From: Sphingomonas oleivorans | GTDB lineage: Bacteria; Pseudomonadota; Alphaproteobacteria; Sphingomonadales; Sphingomonadaceae | Assembly: GCF_003050615.1 (NCBI RefSeq) | Contig: NZ_NWBU01000004.1 | Location: 124,001-188,000, forward strand | DNA: 64,000 nt | Direction of reading: 5' to 3' | In this document: piece after piece, positions 40,449 through 48,475 of the stretch | Layout: every line of letters begins with the position of its first letter | Numbering within the stretch: position 1 is the first letter of the stretch | Made by a program: the position numbers and the translations under genes | Notes under the pieces: generated by a model | What the model was told of the DNA's origin: nothing | The model's database searches: none | What the model saw: the letters and a program-made list of their open reading frames with translations, nothing else

Positions 40449-42977
40449 TCAGAAATTCACCGAGACCCTGCCGTAATAGAAGCCGCCGCTCAGGCCGAAG
40501 GGCGCGAAATTGCCATAGGCGCCCGATCCGTCCGCGGCGATGATGCCGTTCCGGTCGGGATAGGCGTCGAACAGATTGTTCGCGCCGACCGACAGGGTGA
40601 CATGACTGGACAGATCATAGCCGACATCGAGGTCCGTCACCCATTTGGCGCCAAAGCGCTTGTCGCCGCTCGCGACATTGCTGGATTCGACATAGCTGCC
40701 ATAGCGCGTCAGGCGCGCCAGCGCGTGGACCGGGCCGAGGCTCCAGTCGCTTGACAGCACGATCTTGCTGCGGGGCGTCGCGGCGACCAGATCCCGCTGC
40801 GCCTGACGGCCGAACAGCGTGACATTGAGCGACGCAAGCTGCGGCGGATTGTCGATGATATCGGTGATCTTCGTCTTATTGTAGCTATAGGCCGCATTCA
40901 GGCGGAAGCTGCCCAGGCCCGTTGTGCGCAACATATATTCGGCTACCACGTCGATGCCGCGCGTACGCGTGTCGATCGCGTTGGTGAAGAACTGGGCGCT
41001 GTCCACGCCGGTCACGCCGTTGGCGATCAGGATGTTGCGGATCGCGGCACCGCCATTGGAGGCAGTGCCGAGAAATTCGGTCTTTACGATCCGGTCATCG
41101 ACCTTGATCTGATAGGCGTCGACCGTCAGGCGCGCGGGCCCCTGCTCGAAGGTGAATCCCGCCGTGTAATTGAGCGACTTCTCCGGTTTCAGCGGCCTGG
41201 CGCCGAGGGCCAGCGCCGCGACGCTGTTCACGGGCAGGAATTTCGAGGTCGTGTTCACGCGGTTGGCGCCGATCACCGTCACCGTGTTCTGCGTGGTCGA
41301 GAAGCCGGTCTGGGCGAGAGAGGGGGCGCGGAAGCCGGTGTTGACGCCGCCACGTATGGCGAGGCCCGGCAGGATCTCGTACCGGGTCGAGAACTTCCCC
41401 GACACGGTATCGCCGGCGCTGTCGTCATAATGCTCGAAGCGGCCCGCGACGCCGACGAACCACGTCTTGGCAATGTTGGTCGAAAGATCGGCATAGGCGG
41501 CGATGTTGTTGCGGCTAAGCGAGCTCGCATCGGCCGGCGAGGTGCCGGTGAAGGAGACAAGGCCCGGCGACGGCGATCGCCCGGCATAGGCCTGCCCGAA
41601 CGGCGTCCCGTCGGCCGGGATGACATAGCCGCCGTCACGATAGCTGTCCGGCTCGCCGGCGATGTTCTGGAACTTCTCCCAGCGATGCTCCACGCCGACC
41701 GCAACGCTGAGCGGCTCGACGAGACCGATGTCGTAATCATGGCTGAGGTCGATATTGTTGACCCAGAGATCCTGGATCTGCTTGCCCATGAAGAAGCTGG
41801 TCGGACTGGAAGGCCCCAGCGAGGGATTGAGCGTACCCGCCGCGCCGAGCTTCACATGATCGCGGCCATAGCTTGACGAGACATCGAAGTCCCATGATCC
41901 GAGCGCGCCCTTGAGGCCCACCGCCGTCTGGAAATCCCACTCCCAGATGCGCCGCCGCGCCTGGAAACCGGATGGGTAAATCTGCGGCAGGGATGTGAAC
42001 CCCTGCGCATTGGCCTGCCCGCCATAACCGATGGTCGCGGGCACGACCGCGCCGCGCTTGTCGTCGATGTCGCGATAGCTGAGCGTCGAGAAACTGTAGA
42101 GCTTGAGCCCGTCGCCCAGCGGCAGCGCGGCGTTGAGCGAGCTGTTGACGATCTTGTCGCGATTGGACCGGCCATAGCCGCCCGCGATCAGATGGTCTGC
42201 CGTCGCCTCGCGCGGATCGGGAGCGCCGTTCACGAAGGGATAGACATAGGGCACCGGATCGGCCGAACTGTCGGCGCGGCCATGATATTTGCCCTCGACC
42301 GCGAACCGGACGAAGCCGCCGTCGCCGATCGGGGCGCCATAGCCGATGGTCTGCTGGAGAAGCTCGCCGCCCTTCTCGTAAAGCTGCCCGGCGGTGGAGG
42401 TGAACTCGCCGCCCCGGGGCCTGTCGTCGAGGATGATGTTGATCACGCCCGAAATCGCGTCCGAGCCATATTGGGCGGCCGCGCCGTCGCGCAGCACCTC
42501 TATGCGGCCGACTGCATTGGTCGGGATCAGGTCGATGTCTACCGGCGTCGATCCGCCGGAGATGCGGGAGAGATTGTTGATCAGCGAGGTGGTATGCCGC
42601 CTCTTGCCGTTGACGAGGACGAGCAGATAGTCGCCCGAAAGCCCCCGGATCGAGATCGGGCGTACGCTCGCCGAAGTGCCGCCGCCACCAAGGGCCGGCA
42701 TGGTCAGCGAGGGGATGATGTTGCCCAACACTTCCTTCAGGCCGGTCCTGCCGGTTGCCTTAAGCTCGGCCGGCGTGATGACGTCGATCGGGACGGGGCT
42801 GTCGGCGACGGTGCGGACCGCCCGGCTGCGAGTGCCCGTCACGACGATGGCGCCGGCGTCATCGGGCGCCGCGCCCGCAGCCGCATCGTCAGCGGGCGCG
42901 ACCTCGGCCGCGACGGCATCTTGCATGAAGGCAGCCGCGGCGAGCACGGCGGCGCCGGTCAGAAACATGGTCTTCAT
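40449..42977 (-). CDS. TonB-dependent receptor (organosulfur cluster)
   Basis: An 842-aa receptor with signal peptide (MKTMFLTGAAVLAAAAF), TonB-box-like AIVVTGTRSR, plug (IPSLTMPALGGGGTSAS, LVLVNGKRRHTTSLIN, IEVLRDGAAAQYGSDAI) and a barrel ending GGFYYGRVSVNF. It belongs to the same subfamily as the receptor at 45624-48047. It is transcribed toward, and converges with, the acetyltransferase gene and follows the SsuA-like gene, so it probably imports a sulfonate or sulfate ester through the outer membrane. Confidence 0.9.
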   Translation of the reverse strand: MKTMFLTGAAVLAAAAFMQDAVAAEVAPADDAAAGAAPDDAGAIVVTGTRSRAVRTVADSPVPIDVITPAELKATGRTGLKEVLGNIIPSLTMPALGGGGTSASVRPISIRGLSGDYLLVLVNGKRRHTTSLINNLSRISGGSTPVDIDLIPTNAVGRIEVLRDGAAAQYGSDAISGVINIILDDRPRGGEFTSTAGQLYEKGGELLQQTIGYGAPIGDGGFVRFAVEGKYHGRADSSADPVPYVYPFVNGAPDPREATADHLIAGGYGRSNRDKIVNSSLNAALPLGDGLKLYSFSTLSYRDIDDKRGAVVPATIGYGGQANAQGFTSLPQIYPSGFQARRRIWEWDFQTAVGLKGALGSWDFDVSSSYGRDHVKLGAAGTLNPSLGPSSPTSFFMGKQIQDLWVNNIDLSHDYDIGLVEPLSVAVGVEHRWEKFQNIAGEPDSYRDGGYVIPADGTPFGQAYAGRSPSPGLVSFTGTSPADASSLSRNNIAAYADLSTNIAKTWFVGVAGRFEHYDDSAGDTVSGKFSTRYEILPGLAIRGGVNTGFRAPSLAQTGFSTTQNTVTVIGANRVNTTSKFLPVNSVAALALGARPLKPEKSLNYTAGFTFEQGPARLTVDAYQIKVDDRIVKTEFLGTASNGGAAIRNILIANGVTGVDSAQFFTNAIDTRTRGIDVVAEYMLRTTGLGSFRLNAAYSYNKTKITDIIDNPPQLASLNVTLFGRQAQRDLVAATPRSKIVLSSDWSLGPVHALARLTRYGSYVESSNVASGDKRFGAKWVTDLDVGYDLSSHVTLSVGANNLFDAYPDRNGIIAADGSGAYGNFAPFGLSGGFYYGRVSVNF

Positions 42978-43037
42978 GATGGTCCCCCAATTTTAGCTTG
43001 GCTGCGCTCCTCTCCGGGGCTCGCGGGCCCCGGAGGC

Positions 43038-44012
43038 TCAGCCTGTGGTCGGGCCGCTTGGCGCGGCGCTCTTGGTCGTCGTGAAGTCTCGCTCGAAGCC
43101 GTCGGCCAGCGCCCGATCGCCCCTGACCGCGCCGGAAGCGCGGAAATCGTCCAGCACCTGGCGCACATCTCCGATCACCGCGTCGTCGATCGGCACGGCC
43201 GAACGGGCGTTCTTGGCCGCGTAATCGCGCGCGACGTCGGGCGGCAGGCCGGTCTCCTTCGCGAGCGCGGCGGCATAGGCGTCGGGATTGGCCCTGGCCC
43301 AGGCAAGCGCGCGGGCCTCGCGGCGCAGGAAATCAGCGAGCAGCGCACGCTTGGCCGCTATGGCCTTCTCGTTCGCCACGTCGAAGCTATAGGCATTGAT
43401 CAGCCCCCGCCCATCCACGATCGTCCGCGCCCCTTCCTTCAAGGCAGGCGCGAGATAGGGCGTCCAGATCGCCCAGCCGTCGATCGTGCCGGAGCTGAAC
43501 GCGGCCTTGGCGTCGCCGGGCGCCAGGAAGGTGAAGATCACCCAATCGGGCGGGAGCTTCGCCTGCCGGAGCGCGCGGATCACCAGATGATGACCGACCG
43601 ATCCGCGCGTCGTCGCGATCTTCTTGCCCTTCAGGTCAGCCAGGCTGTGGGCAGGAGAATTTCCGGGCACGACGAGGGCGAGCGCGCCTGCCGGTCGCTC
43701 GGTGACGAATTGCGCGCCCACCGCCTTGATCGGGCTGCCGCTCTGATAGGCGAAGGTGAAGGGTGCGTCGCCCGCCAGGCCGAGATCGACTGCACCCGCG
43801 CCGATCGCTTCCAACAGAGGCTGGGCGGCGGCGAATTCGGACCATTCGACCGTATAAGGCGCGCCCTCTAGCGCGCCGCTCGCGATCATCACCGCCTTGG
43901 TGCCGCCACGCTGGCTGCCGATGTGGAGCACGTCCGCCCTATTTGGCTCGGCGCTCCGGCTGCAGGCCGTGACCGCCAGCAGGACGCCGAGTGCAAGGAT
44001 CAGGCGCCTCAT
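43038..44012 (-). CDS. SsuA/TauA-like ABC substrate-binding lipoprotein (orphan)
   Basis: The 324-aa protein begins with a lipoprotein signal (ILALGVLLAVTACSRS, lipobox cysteine at residue 17). It continues with the NMT1/SsuA-type binding fold: LHIGSQRGGTKAVMIASGAL, GAVDLGLAGDAPFTFAYQSG, LKGKKIATTRGSVGHHLVIR and GTIDGWAIWTPYLAPALKEG. Relatives bind aliphatic sulfonates or taurine. No permease or working ATPase gene lies nearby; the only ATPase is the dead fragment at 33542-33806. It therefore either uses components elsewhere or works with the adjacent receptor. Start 44012 places the signal peptide at the N-terminus. Confidence 0.87.
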   Translation of the reverse strand: MRRLILALGVLLAVTACSRSAEPNRADVLHIGSQRGGTKAVMIASGALEGAPYTVEWSEFAAAQPLLEAIGAGAVDLGLAGDAPFTFAYQSGSPIKAVGAQFVTERPAGALALVVPGNSPAHSLADLKGKKIATTRGSVGHHLVIRALRQAKLPPDWVIFTFLAPGDAKAAFSSGTIDGWAIWTPYLAPALKEGARTIVDGRGLINAYSFDVANEKAIAAKRALLADFLRREARALAWARANPDAYAAALAKETGLPPDVARDYAAKNARSAVPIDDAVIGDVRQVLDDFRASGAVRGDRALADGFERDFTTTKSAAPSGPTTG

Positions 44013-44203
44013 GCGACCGTCTTTTCCCGGTCGAGCCCATATTTCTTCCATGTCCCGGCAGCTGCCTTGGCATGGACTGTAAACTTGGCGGGCATGGTGT
44101 CTCCCTTGACCCCTCATCATGCGGATGAGGCCAAGGCTCCACGCATTTCCCACTTGTTCAATAGAGTATGTTTGCTAGCTGATATGAGCGGCGCTTTACA
44201 GCG

Positions 44204-44222
44204 GATATTATCGCGCAATATC
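44204..44222. repeat. Dyad between the dioxygenase and SsuA-like genes
   Basis: GATATT and AATATC form a perfect 6-bp dyad around ATCGCGC. It lies downstream of the TauD-type gene (stop at 44363) and about 190 bp upstream of the SsuA-like start, so it may be an operator for the latter. Evidence is structural only. Confidence 0.3.
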
Positions 44223-44362
44223 AGTCTGATGATTGGGATTGCGCGAGCTTGGTAGAAAGTCTTTACAGGCACGAAGCCGTCTCGGAACGGTGCTGGAGAA
44301 CAGGCAGCCGAAGAGAGCCGGCCATCCACCGATAGCCGGCTCCAGCTTCCATACGATATCGG

Positions 44363-45226
44363 TCAGAGATCGGCGTAGAGACGCTCGTCCGCGATCAGGA
44401 TGCGATCGAGCACGCGGGGAAAATCGCCATAATTGCGCACCGCATAGTGCACCGCTCCGCGATTGTCCCAAAAGGCCACGGAATCCGGGCGCCAGGAGAA
44501 GCGCACCTGGAATTCGGGCCGCTTATACTGGCGCAGCACCTCGTCGAGCAGCGCGCGGCTTTCGGCGAGCTCGACGCCGAGAATCTGCGGCTTCTGCGTG
44601 AAGTTGACCCAGAGTATCTTCTGCCCGGTCTCGCGATGCGTCCGCACGACGGGATGCGCCACGATCGGATAGTCATGTCCCGCGCCGACAAGCGCCTCGC
44701 GGAAGTCATGCGTGACATGGAGTCCTTCGAGCCGCTCCTTCAGCTCGACCGACAGCCCTTCATAAGCGAGGTTCGCATCCACCCAGATGGTATCGCCGCC
44801 GACCGGAGGCAGGCTGACCGCGCGCAGCACCGCGCCCCAGGTGGGGACGAGCCGCCAGCTCGTGTCGCTGTGATAGGCATCACCGGGGCCGACATCCCGA
44901 TGGATGCGCTTCTCATATTTGGCGGCATCGACCGCGGCGATCTTGTGGATCGGAGAGATCTTGGCATCGGGCGTCGTGCTCGGATGGGTGTAGAGCGGCC
45001 CGAACGCCGCGGCGAAGGCCGCATGCTGCTCAGGCGTGAGCGGCTGATCGCGGAAGAACAGGACCTTATATTTGATGACGGCAGCCCGGATCGCATTGCG
45101 CTGCTCGGCCGATAGCGGCCGGCTCAGATCCACGCCTTCGATCTCCGCGCCGATCGTCGGCTGGAGCGGACGGATGCCGATCACTTGCTGGGCGTGGTTC
45201 AGGACTTCGGCTGCTGCGGCTGACAT
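44363..45226 (-). CDS. TauD-family Fe(II)/2-oxoglutarate dioxygenase
   Basis: A 287-aa protein with the opening IGIRPLQPTIGAEIEGVDLS, VLFFRDQPLTPEQHAAFAAA, the metal-binding H119-x-D121 in DAYHSDTSW, the distal His in GAVHYAVRNYG and the C-terminal arginine region FPRVLDRILIADE. These are strong TauD/alkylsulfatase (AtsK) family features. It would oxidise a sulfonate or sulfate ester, releasing sulfite or sulfate and an aldehyde. It is the second dioxygenase of the type in the window and is transcribed toward the SsuA-like gene. A 36-bp palindrome sits about 90 bp upstream. Confidence 0.92.
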   Translation of the reverse strand: MSAAAAEVLNHAQQVIGIRPLQPTIGAEIEGVDLSRPLSAEQRNAIRAAVIKYKVLFFRDQPLTPEQHAAFAAAFGPLYTHPSTTPDAKISPIHKIAAVDAAKYEKRIHRDVGPGDAYHSDTSWRLVPTWGAVLRAVSLPPVGGDTIWVDANLAYEGLSVELKERLEGLHVTHDFREALVGAGHDYPIVAHPVVRTHRETGQKILWVNFTQKPQILGVELAESRALLDEVLRQYKRPEFQVRFSWRPDSVAFWDNRGAVHYAVRNYGDFPRVLDRILIADERLYADL

Positions 45227-45316
45227 GGTCCACCTCCCTCATCGCGCGGAATCGCGCTTGGCGGGTGCATTTTAGCCGATCAGCATGCCGTGTATTATGA
45301 ATTACGCTCTGGAATG

Positions 45317-45352
45317 CATTGATTCCTAAAATATGATTTTTAGTAATCAATG
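45317..45352. promoter_or_regulatory. 36-bp AT-rich palindrome upstream of the TauD-type gene
   Basis: Outer arms CATTGATT (45317-45324) and AATCAATG (45345-45352) are perfect; inner arms CTAAAA and TTTTAG are also perfect, around TATGAT. Only one base pair outside the centre is mismatched. It lies 91 bp before the dioxygenase start and far from the other gene, so a regulator-binding site is more likely than a terminator. Confidence 0.55.
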
Positions 45353-45519
45353 ATATAGCCGCACCTTTTAATGGCCATATGGCAGTCTCTTTCTTAATGT
45401 TGATTTCTACTTAACTATCCCGGCTCACACATCACATCAACGCGCCTTGAGCGACAAGAACGAAGACCGACGCCGGCAGGAGATTAGCGCTGCTCACGTA
45501 GCGCATGGAGAAGAAGACT

Positions 45520-45548
45520 CCTTCGGAAAGGCCAGGCCTTCCCGAAGG
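45520..45548 (-). terminator. Hairpin terminator after the leftward TonB receptor gene
   Basis: CCTTCGGAAAGGCC and GGCCTTCCCGAAGG pair over 14 positions with one mismatch around a single central base. It lies 76 nt past the receptor stop; on the minus strand AGTCTTCTTCTCC follows, a pyrimidine-rich tail. Intrinsic termination is likely, although the loop as drawn is too small and the top pairs must open. Confidence 0.5.
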
Positions 45549-45623
45549 GTCATCACTCACGGACGTTCACGGATTTGACCTGCAAGTTCCGGCCAAACAT
45601 ACATTGAGGCGCTTATCCGGCCA

Positions 45624-48047
45624 TCACCAGTTCAGGCCCGCGCGGACGTAGAGATAGCGCCCATTGAAGCCGAAGGGCGAATAATAGGGATAAGCAACGA
45701 CGCCGCTTGTGTTGAGCGAAGCCGGCGCCCGCCTCGGATAGGTATCGAACAGATTGCTCGCGCCGATCGCGATCTGGGCCCCCTTGGCGGGCTGATAGCG
45801 GACCTCGAGATCGAAGATCGCGCGGTTGCCCGTATTGAGATCCGCCGCGCCACTGGCAAGGGTGCCGGGCTGGTTGACATTGCCATAATGAGTGAAGCGC
45901 GCGGTCGCCCCGATATCGGCGAGCGACCAATCGGCGGTGCCGCTAATCTTCGTGCCGGGCGTACCATCCTCGAGCGTCAGGATGCGGCTGCGCGCGAACA
46001 GCGTCGGCGCGGGATCGATCGTCGCGGTCGAGGTCGGCACCCGTGTCACGTCGATATCGTTGATGTTGGCTGCCGCCATCAGGTCGAAGATGCCGACGGC
46101 CGCAGTCCGCGCCCGATAATGGCCGACAATATCGACGCCCTTGGCGGTCGAGGCGAGGCCGTTGATGAAGAAGCGCGCCGAGGGCACGTTGAACGGCGCG
46201 AGGATCGCTGCCACCTCCGGGCTGAACGACGCCTGGATATTCTCCGACAGGCCGAGCTGGTCGCGGATATGGATGCGATAGGCATCGACCGTCAGGTCGA
46301 ACCCGCCATGACGGAAGACCGTACCGACGGTGATATTGGTCGACTTTTCCGGTTGCAGTGCCTTGCCGCCCAGCGCCGTCGCAACCGGGCTGGTCGACGG
46401 GAAGGTACCGGTCAGGATCGGCGCACCATTCTGCACCACCGAGGCGATCGAGGTAAAATAGGATTGCTGGAGCGAGGGCGCCCGGAAGCCGGTCGAGGCC
46501 GTCCCGCGCAGCGCGAAGGACGGCGTGAAATCATAACGGACCGAGATTTTGCCGGTGCCGGTGGTGCCGAAATCCGAATAATGCTCGCCGCGCCCGGCAA
46601 GCCCCACCAGCAGCTTGTCGGTAAGCTGCGCCTCGACGTCGAGATAGAGGCTGCCGTTGCTGCGGTGCCGGTTGACGACATTCAAGGGCGAGAAGCCGAC
46701 AAAGCCCTGCGCGCCCGGCGCCTGGCCCGCGACCGGATTGACCGGCGCATAGCCATAGGAGGCAGGTTCGCCCGCATCGATGCCATAGCCCTCGCGACGT
46801 CCCTCGGCGCCGAAAGCGATATTGAGCGATTCGAAGATATCGAAGGTCCGGCTGACATCGAGGCCGCCGACGAGCTGATCATAAGTGTTGGCGCCATCGT
46901 AGAAGGAAGTCGGCGTCAGATTGCCATAGCTATAATTGGCCGAGTTCCGTGTCCGGAAGGCGATCCGGTTGCGGCCGTAGCTGACATTGAGATCGACGTT
47001 CCAACCGGCGAGATCGCCCCTGACGCCAATTGCGGAATTGATATCACGCGAGCGTGTATTGATCAGCGGCAGGAAGCCGTTCGGCCACACGCCCGAAACG
47101 GCCGCGGCGGCCGTGGGCAGGCGCGGGAAAGCCGCGCTGGTGCTGTCGCGGTCCTGATAGCCGAACCAGGCATAGAGCTGGAAATAATCGTTGAGCGAGG
47201 TGCCGGCATTCGCCCAGATACTATATTGCTCGACCGCCGGATCGCCGAAGCGCGACGTGACGCGGACCGGCGTTACACGCGGATCAAGATCACCACGACT
47301 GGTCGGCTGGCGGTTCACATATTCGCCCGACACGGTCAGGAAGCCGTCGTCGCCAAAGCCGAAGCCCTGCCAGGCGGACGCCGCGACCGTATGTTCGCCG
47401 GTAATATGGCGGCTGCCGCGCGCGGCATCGACATTGGTGTCGTAAAGCCCATAGGTGACGGACGCCCCGCCGCCTCGCCGTGCTTCGCGCAGGCGGAGAT
47501 TGACAACGCCGGCAATCGCATCCGAGCCATATTGCGCCGACGCGCCGTCGCGCAGCACTTCGACCCGGTCGAGCGCCGCCGTCGGAATGGTGTTGAGGTC
47601 GACGGCCGCCGAGCCACGTCCGACCGAGCCGTTGGTATTGAGCAAGGCCGATATATGGCCGCGCACGCCGTTGATCAGCACCAGCGTCGCATCAGGCGAC
47701 AGGCCGCGCAGCGTTGCGGGACGGATGGCGTCGGTACCGTCAACGGCAGCGGCACGCGGAAAATCGATCGACGGCGTGAGCGTTGCCAACGCCGAAGCAA
47801 GTTCCGCCGTGCCCTGCTGGCGCAGCGCGTTCCCGCTCAGCACGTCCACCGGCGAGGCCGTGTCGAGCCGGGATCGCCCGGGCGCGCGCGTGCCGGTCAC
47901 GACAATGTCGGCTGAAGGCGGCGAATCCGCCGCCTGCTCCGGCGCGCCCGGCGCGGGTTCGGCTACAGACTGGGCCAGTGCGCCCTGGGATGCAGCGAGG
48001 ACCAAGGCCGGGATGGCGGCCCGGCCCAGCGGACAATGAGAAAGCAT
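45624..48047 (-). CDS. TonB-dependent receptor divergent from the DUF1592 redox cluster
   Basis: An 807-aa receptor with signal peptide (PALVLAASQGALAQS), TonB-box-like DIVVTGTRAPGRS, plug (RPATLRGLSPDATLVLINGV, LDRVEVLRDGASAQYGSDAI) and a barrel ending GRYLYVRAGLNW. It is of the same subfamily as the receptor at 40449-42977. AAGGGGG lies 6 nt before the ATG at 48047, which sets the start. It faces the DUF1592 gene across a 428-bp region and is the likely uptake route for the substrate of that periplasmic system, or an independent sulfur-compound receptor. Confidence 0.9.
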   Translation of the reverse strand: MLSHCPLGRAAIPALVLAASQGALAQSVAEPAPGAPEQAADSPPSADIVVTGTRAPGRSRLDTASPVDVLSGNALRQQGTAELASALATLTPSIDFPRAAAVDGTDAIRPATLRGLSPDATLVLINGVRGHISALLNTNGSVGRGSAAVDLNTIPTAALDRVEVLRDGASAQYGSDAIAGVVNLRLREARRGGGASVTYGLYDTNVDAARGSRHITGEHTVAASAWQGFGFGDDGFLTVSGEYVNRQPTSRGDLDPRVTPVRVTSRFGDPAVEQYSIWANAGTSLNDYFQLYAWFGYQDRDSTSAAFPRLPTAAAAVSGVWPNGFLPLINTRSRDINSAIGVRGDLAGWNVDLNVSYGRNRIAFRTRNSANYSYGNLTPTSFYDGANTYDQLVGGLDVSRTFDIFESLNIAFGAEGRREGYGIDAGEPASYGYAPVNPVAGQAPGAQGFVGFSPLNVVNRHRSNGSLYLDVEAQLTDKLLVGLAGRGEHYSDFGTTGTGKISVRYDFTPSFALRGTASTGFRAPSLQQSYFTSIASVVQNGAPILTGTFPSTSPVATALGGKALQPEKSTNITVGTVFRHGGFDLTVDAYRIHIRDQLGLSENIQASFSPEVAAILAPFNVPSARFFINGLASTAKGVDIVGHYRARTAAVGIFDLMAAANINDIDVTRVPTSTATIDPAPTLFARSRILTLEDGTPGTKISGTADWSLADIGATARFTHYGNVNQPGTLASGAADLNTGNRAIFDLEVRYQPAKGAQIAIGASNLFDTYPRRAPASLNTSGVVAYPYYSPFGFNGRYLYVRAGLNW

Positions 48048-48475
48048 GATATTCCCCCTTATGGATTTTTCGGCTTTGCAGGGGTTTCCTACCAATCAGG
48101 TAGTATATTCAGGTAGAAAGGATTTGTTGCCGCGAGCCAAGGAGACGACGCCCTCTCCCTGCGGCTGTTTTGCCGGCGATCCGGCGTCGAGAAGGTCAAA
48201 TTATCATATCGCCGCCGGGCAGCCGTCGGAACGGAGCGCCCCAGCCTGTGACGGGCGCATTTGCACCGTTGCCGCGCATTGATCCGCGCCGACCAGGGCT
48301 CTCGATTTTTGCGCTCTCTCTGTTCAATTATCGGCAATGGACGGGGGCGTAATTAGCCGATAGGTCGGCGTCATACGAAAAAATCACGTCGTATTGCGGA
48401 CGATCCGCCATCCTGCCGTCGTACGATGACAACGGCAGCCCTGCGGTCGCCAACGGGGCAATTGGATCGGAAGCG
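48048..48475. other. 428-bp divergent intergenic region
   Basis: No gene recognised. It contains the GGTAG repeats at 48089-48116 on the receptor side. The right part before the DUF1592 gene has CG-rich sequence without a clear promoter consensus. It presumably holds promoters for both directions. Confidence 0.4.
48089..48116. promoter_or_regulatory. GGTAG-repeat operator candidate upstream of the TonB receptor
   Basis: CTACC-AATCA-GGTAG (48089-48103) is a perfect dyad. The unit TCAGGTAG occurs at 48096-48103 and again at 48109-48116, a 13-bp direct repeat. It lies about 40-70 bp upstream of the receptor start, where a repressor or activator would act. Confidence 0.4.

Larger units (their letters stand above)
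45227..45623. other. Intergenic region with an AT-rich palindrome and a terminator-like hairpin
   Basis: No gene is seen. The left part is unusually AT-rich for this genome and carries the 36-bp palindrome at 45317-45352, presumably the control region of the leftward dioxygenase. The right part holds a strong hairpin (45520-45548) after the leftward receptor gene that ends at 45624. Confidence 0.5.
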
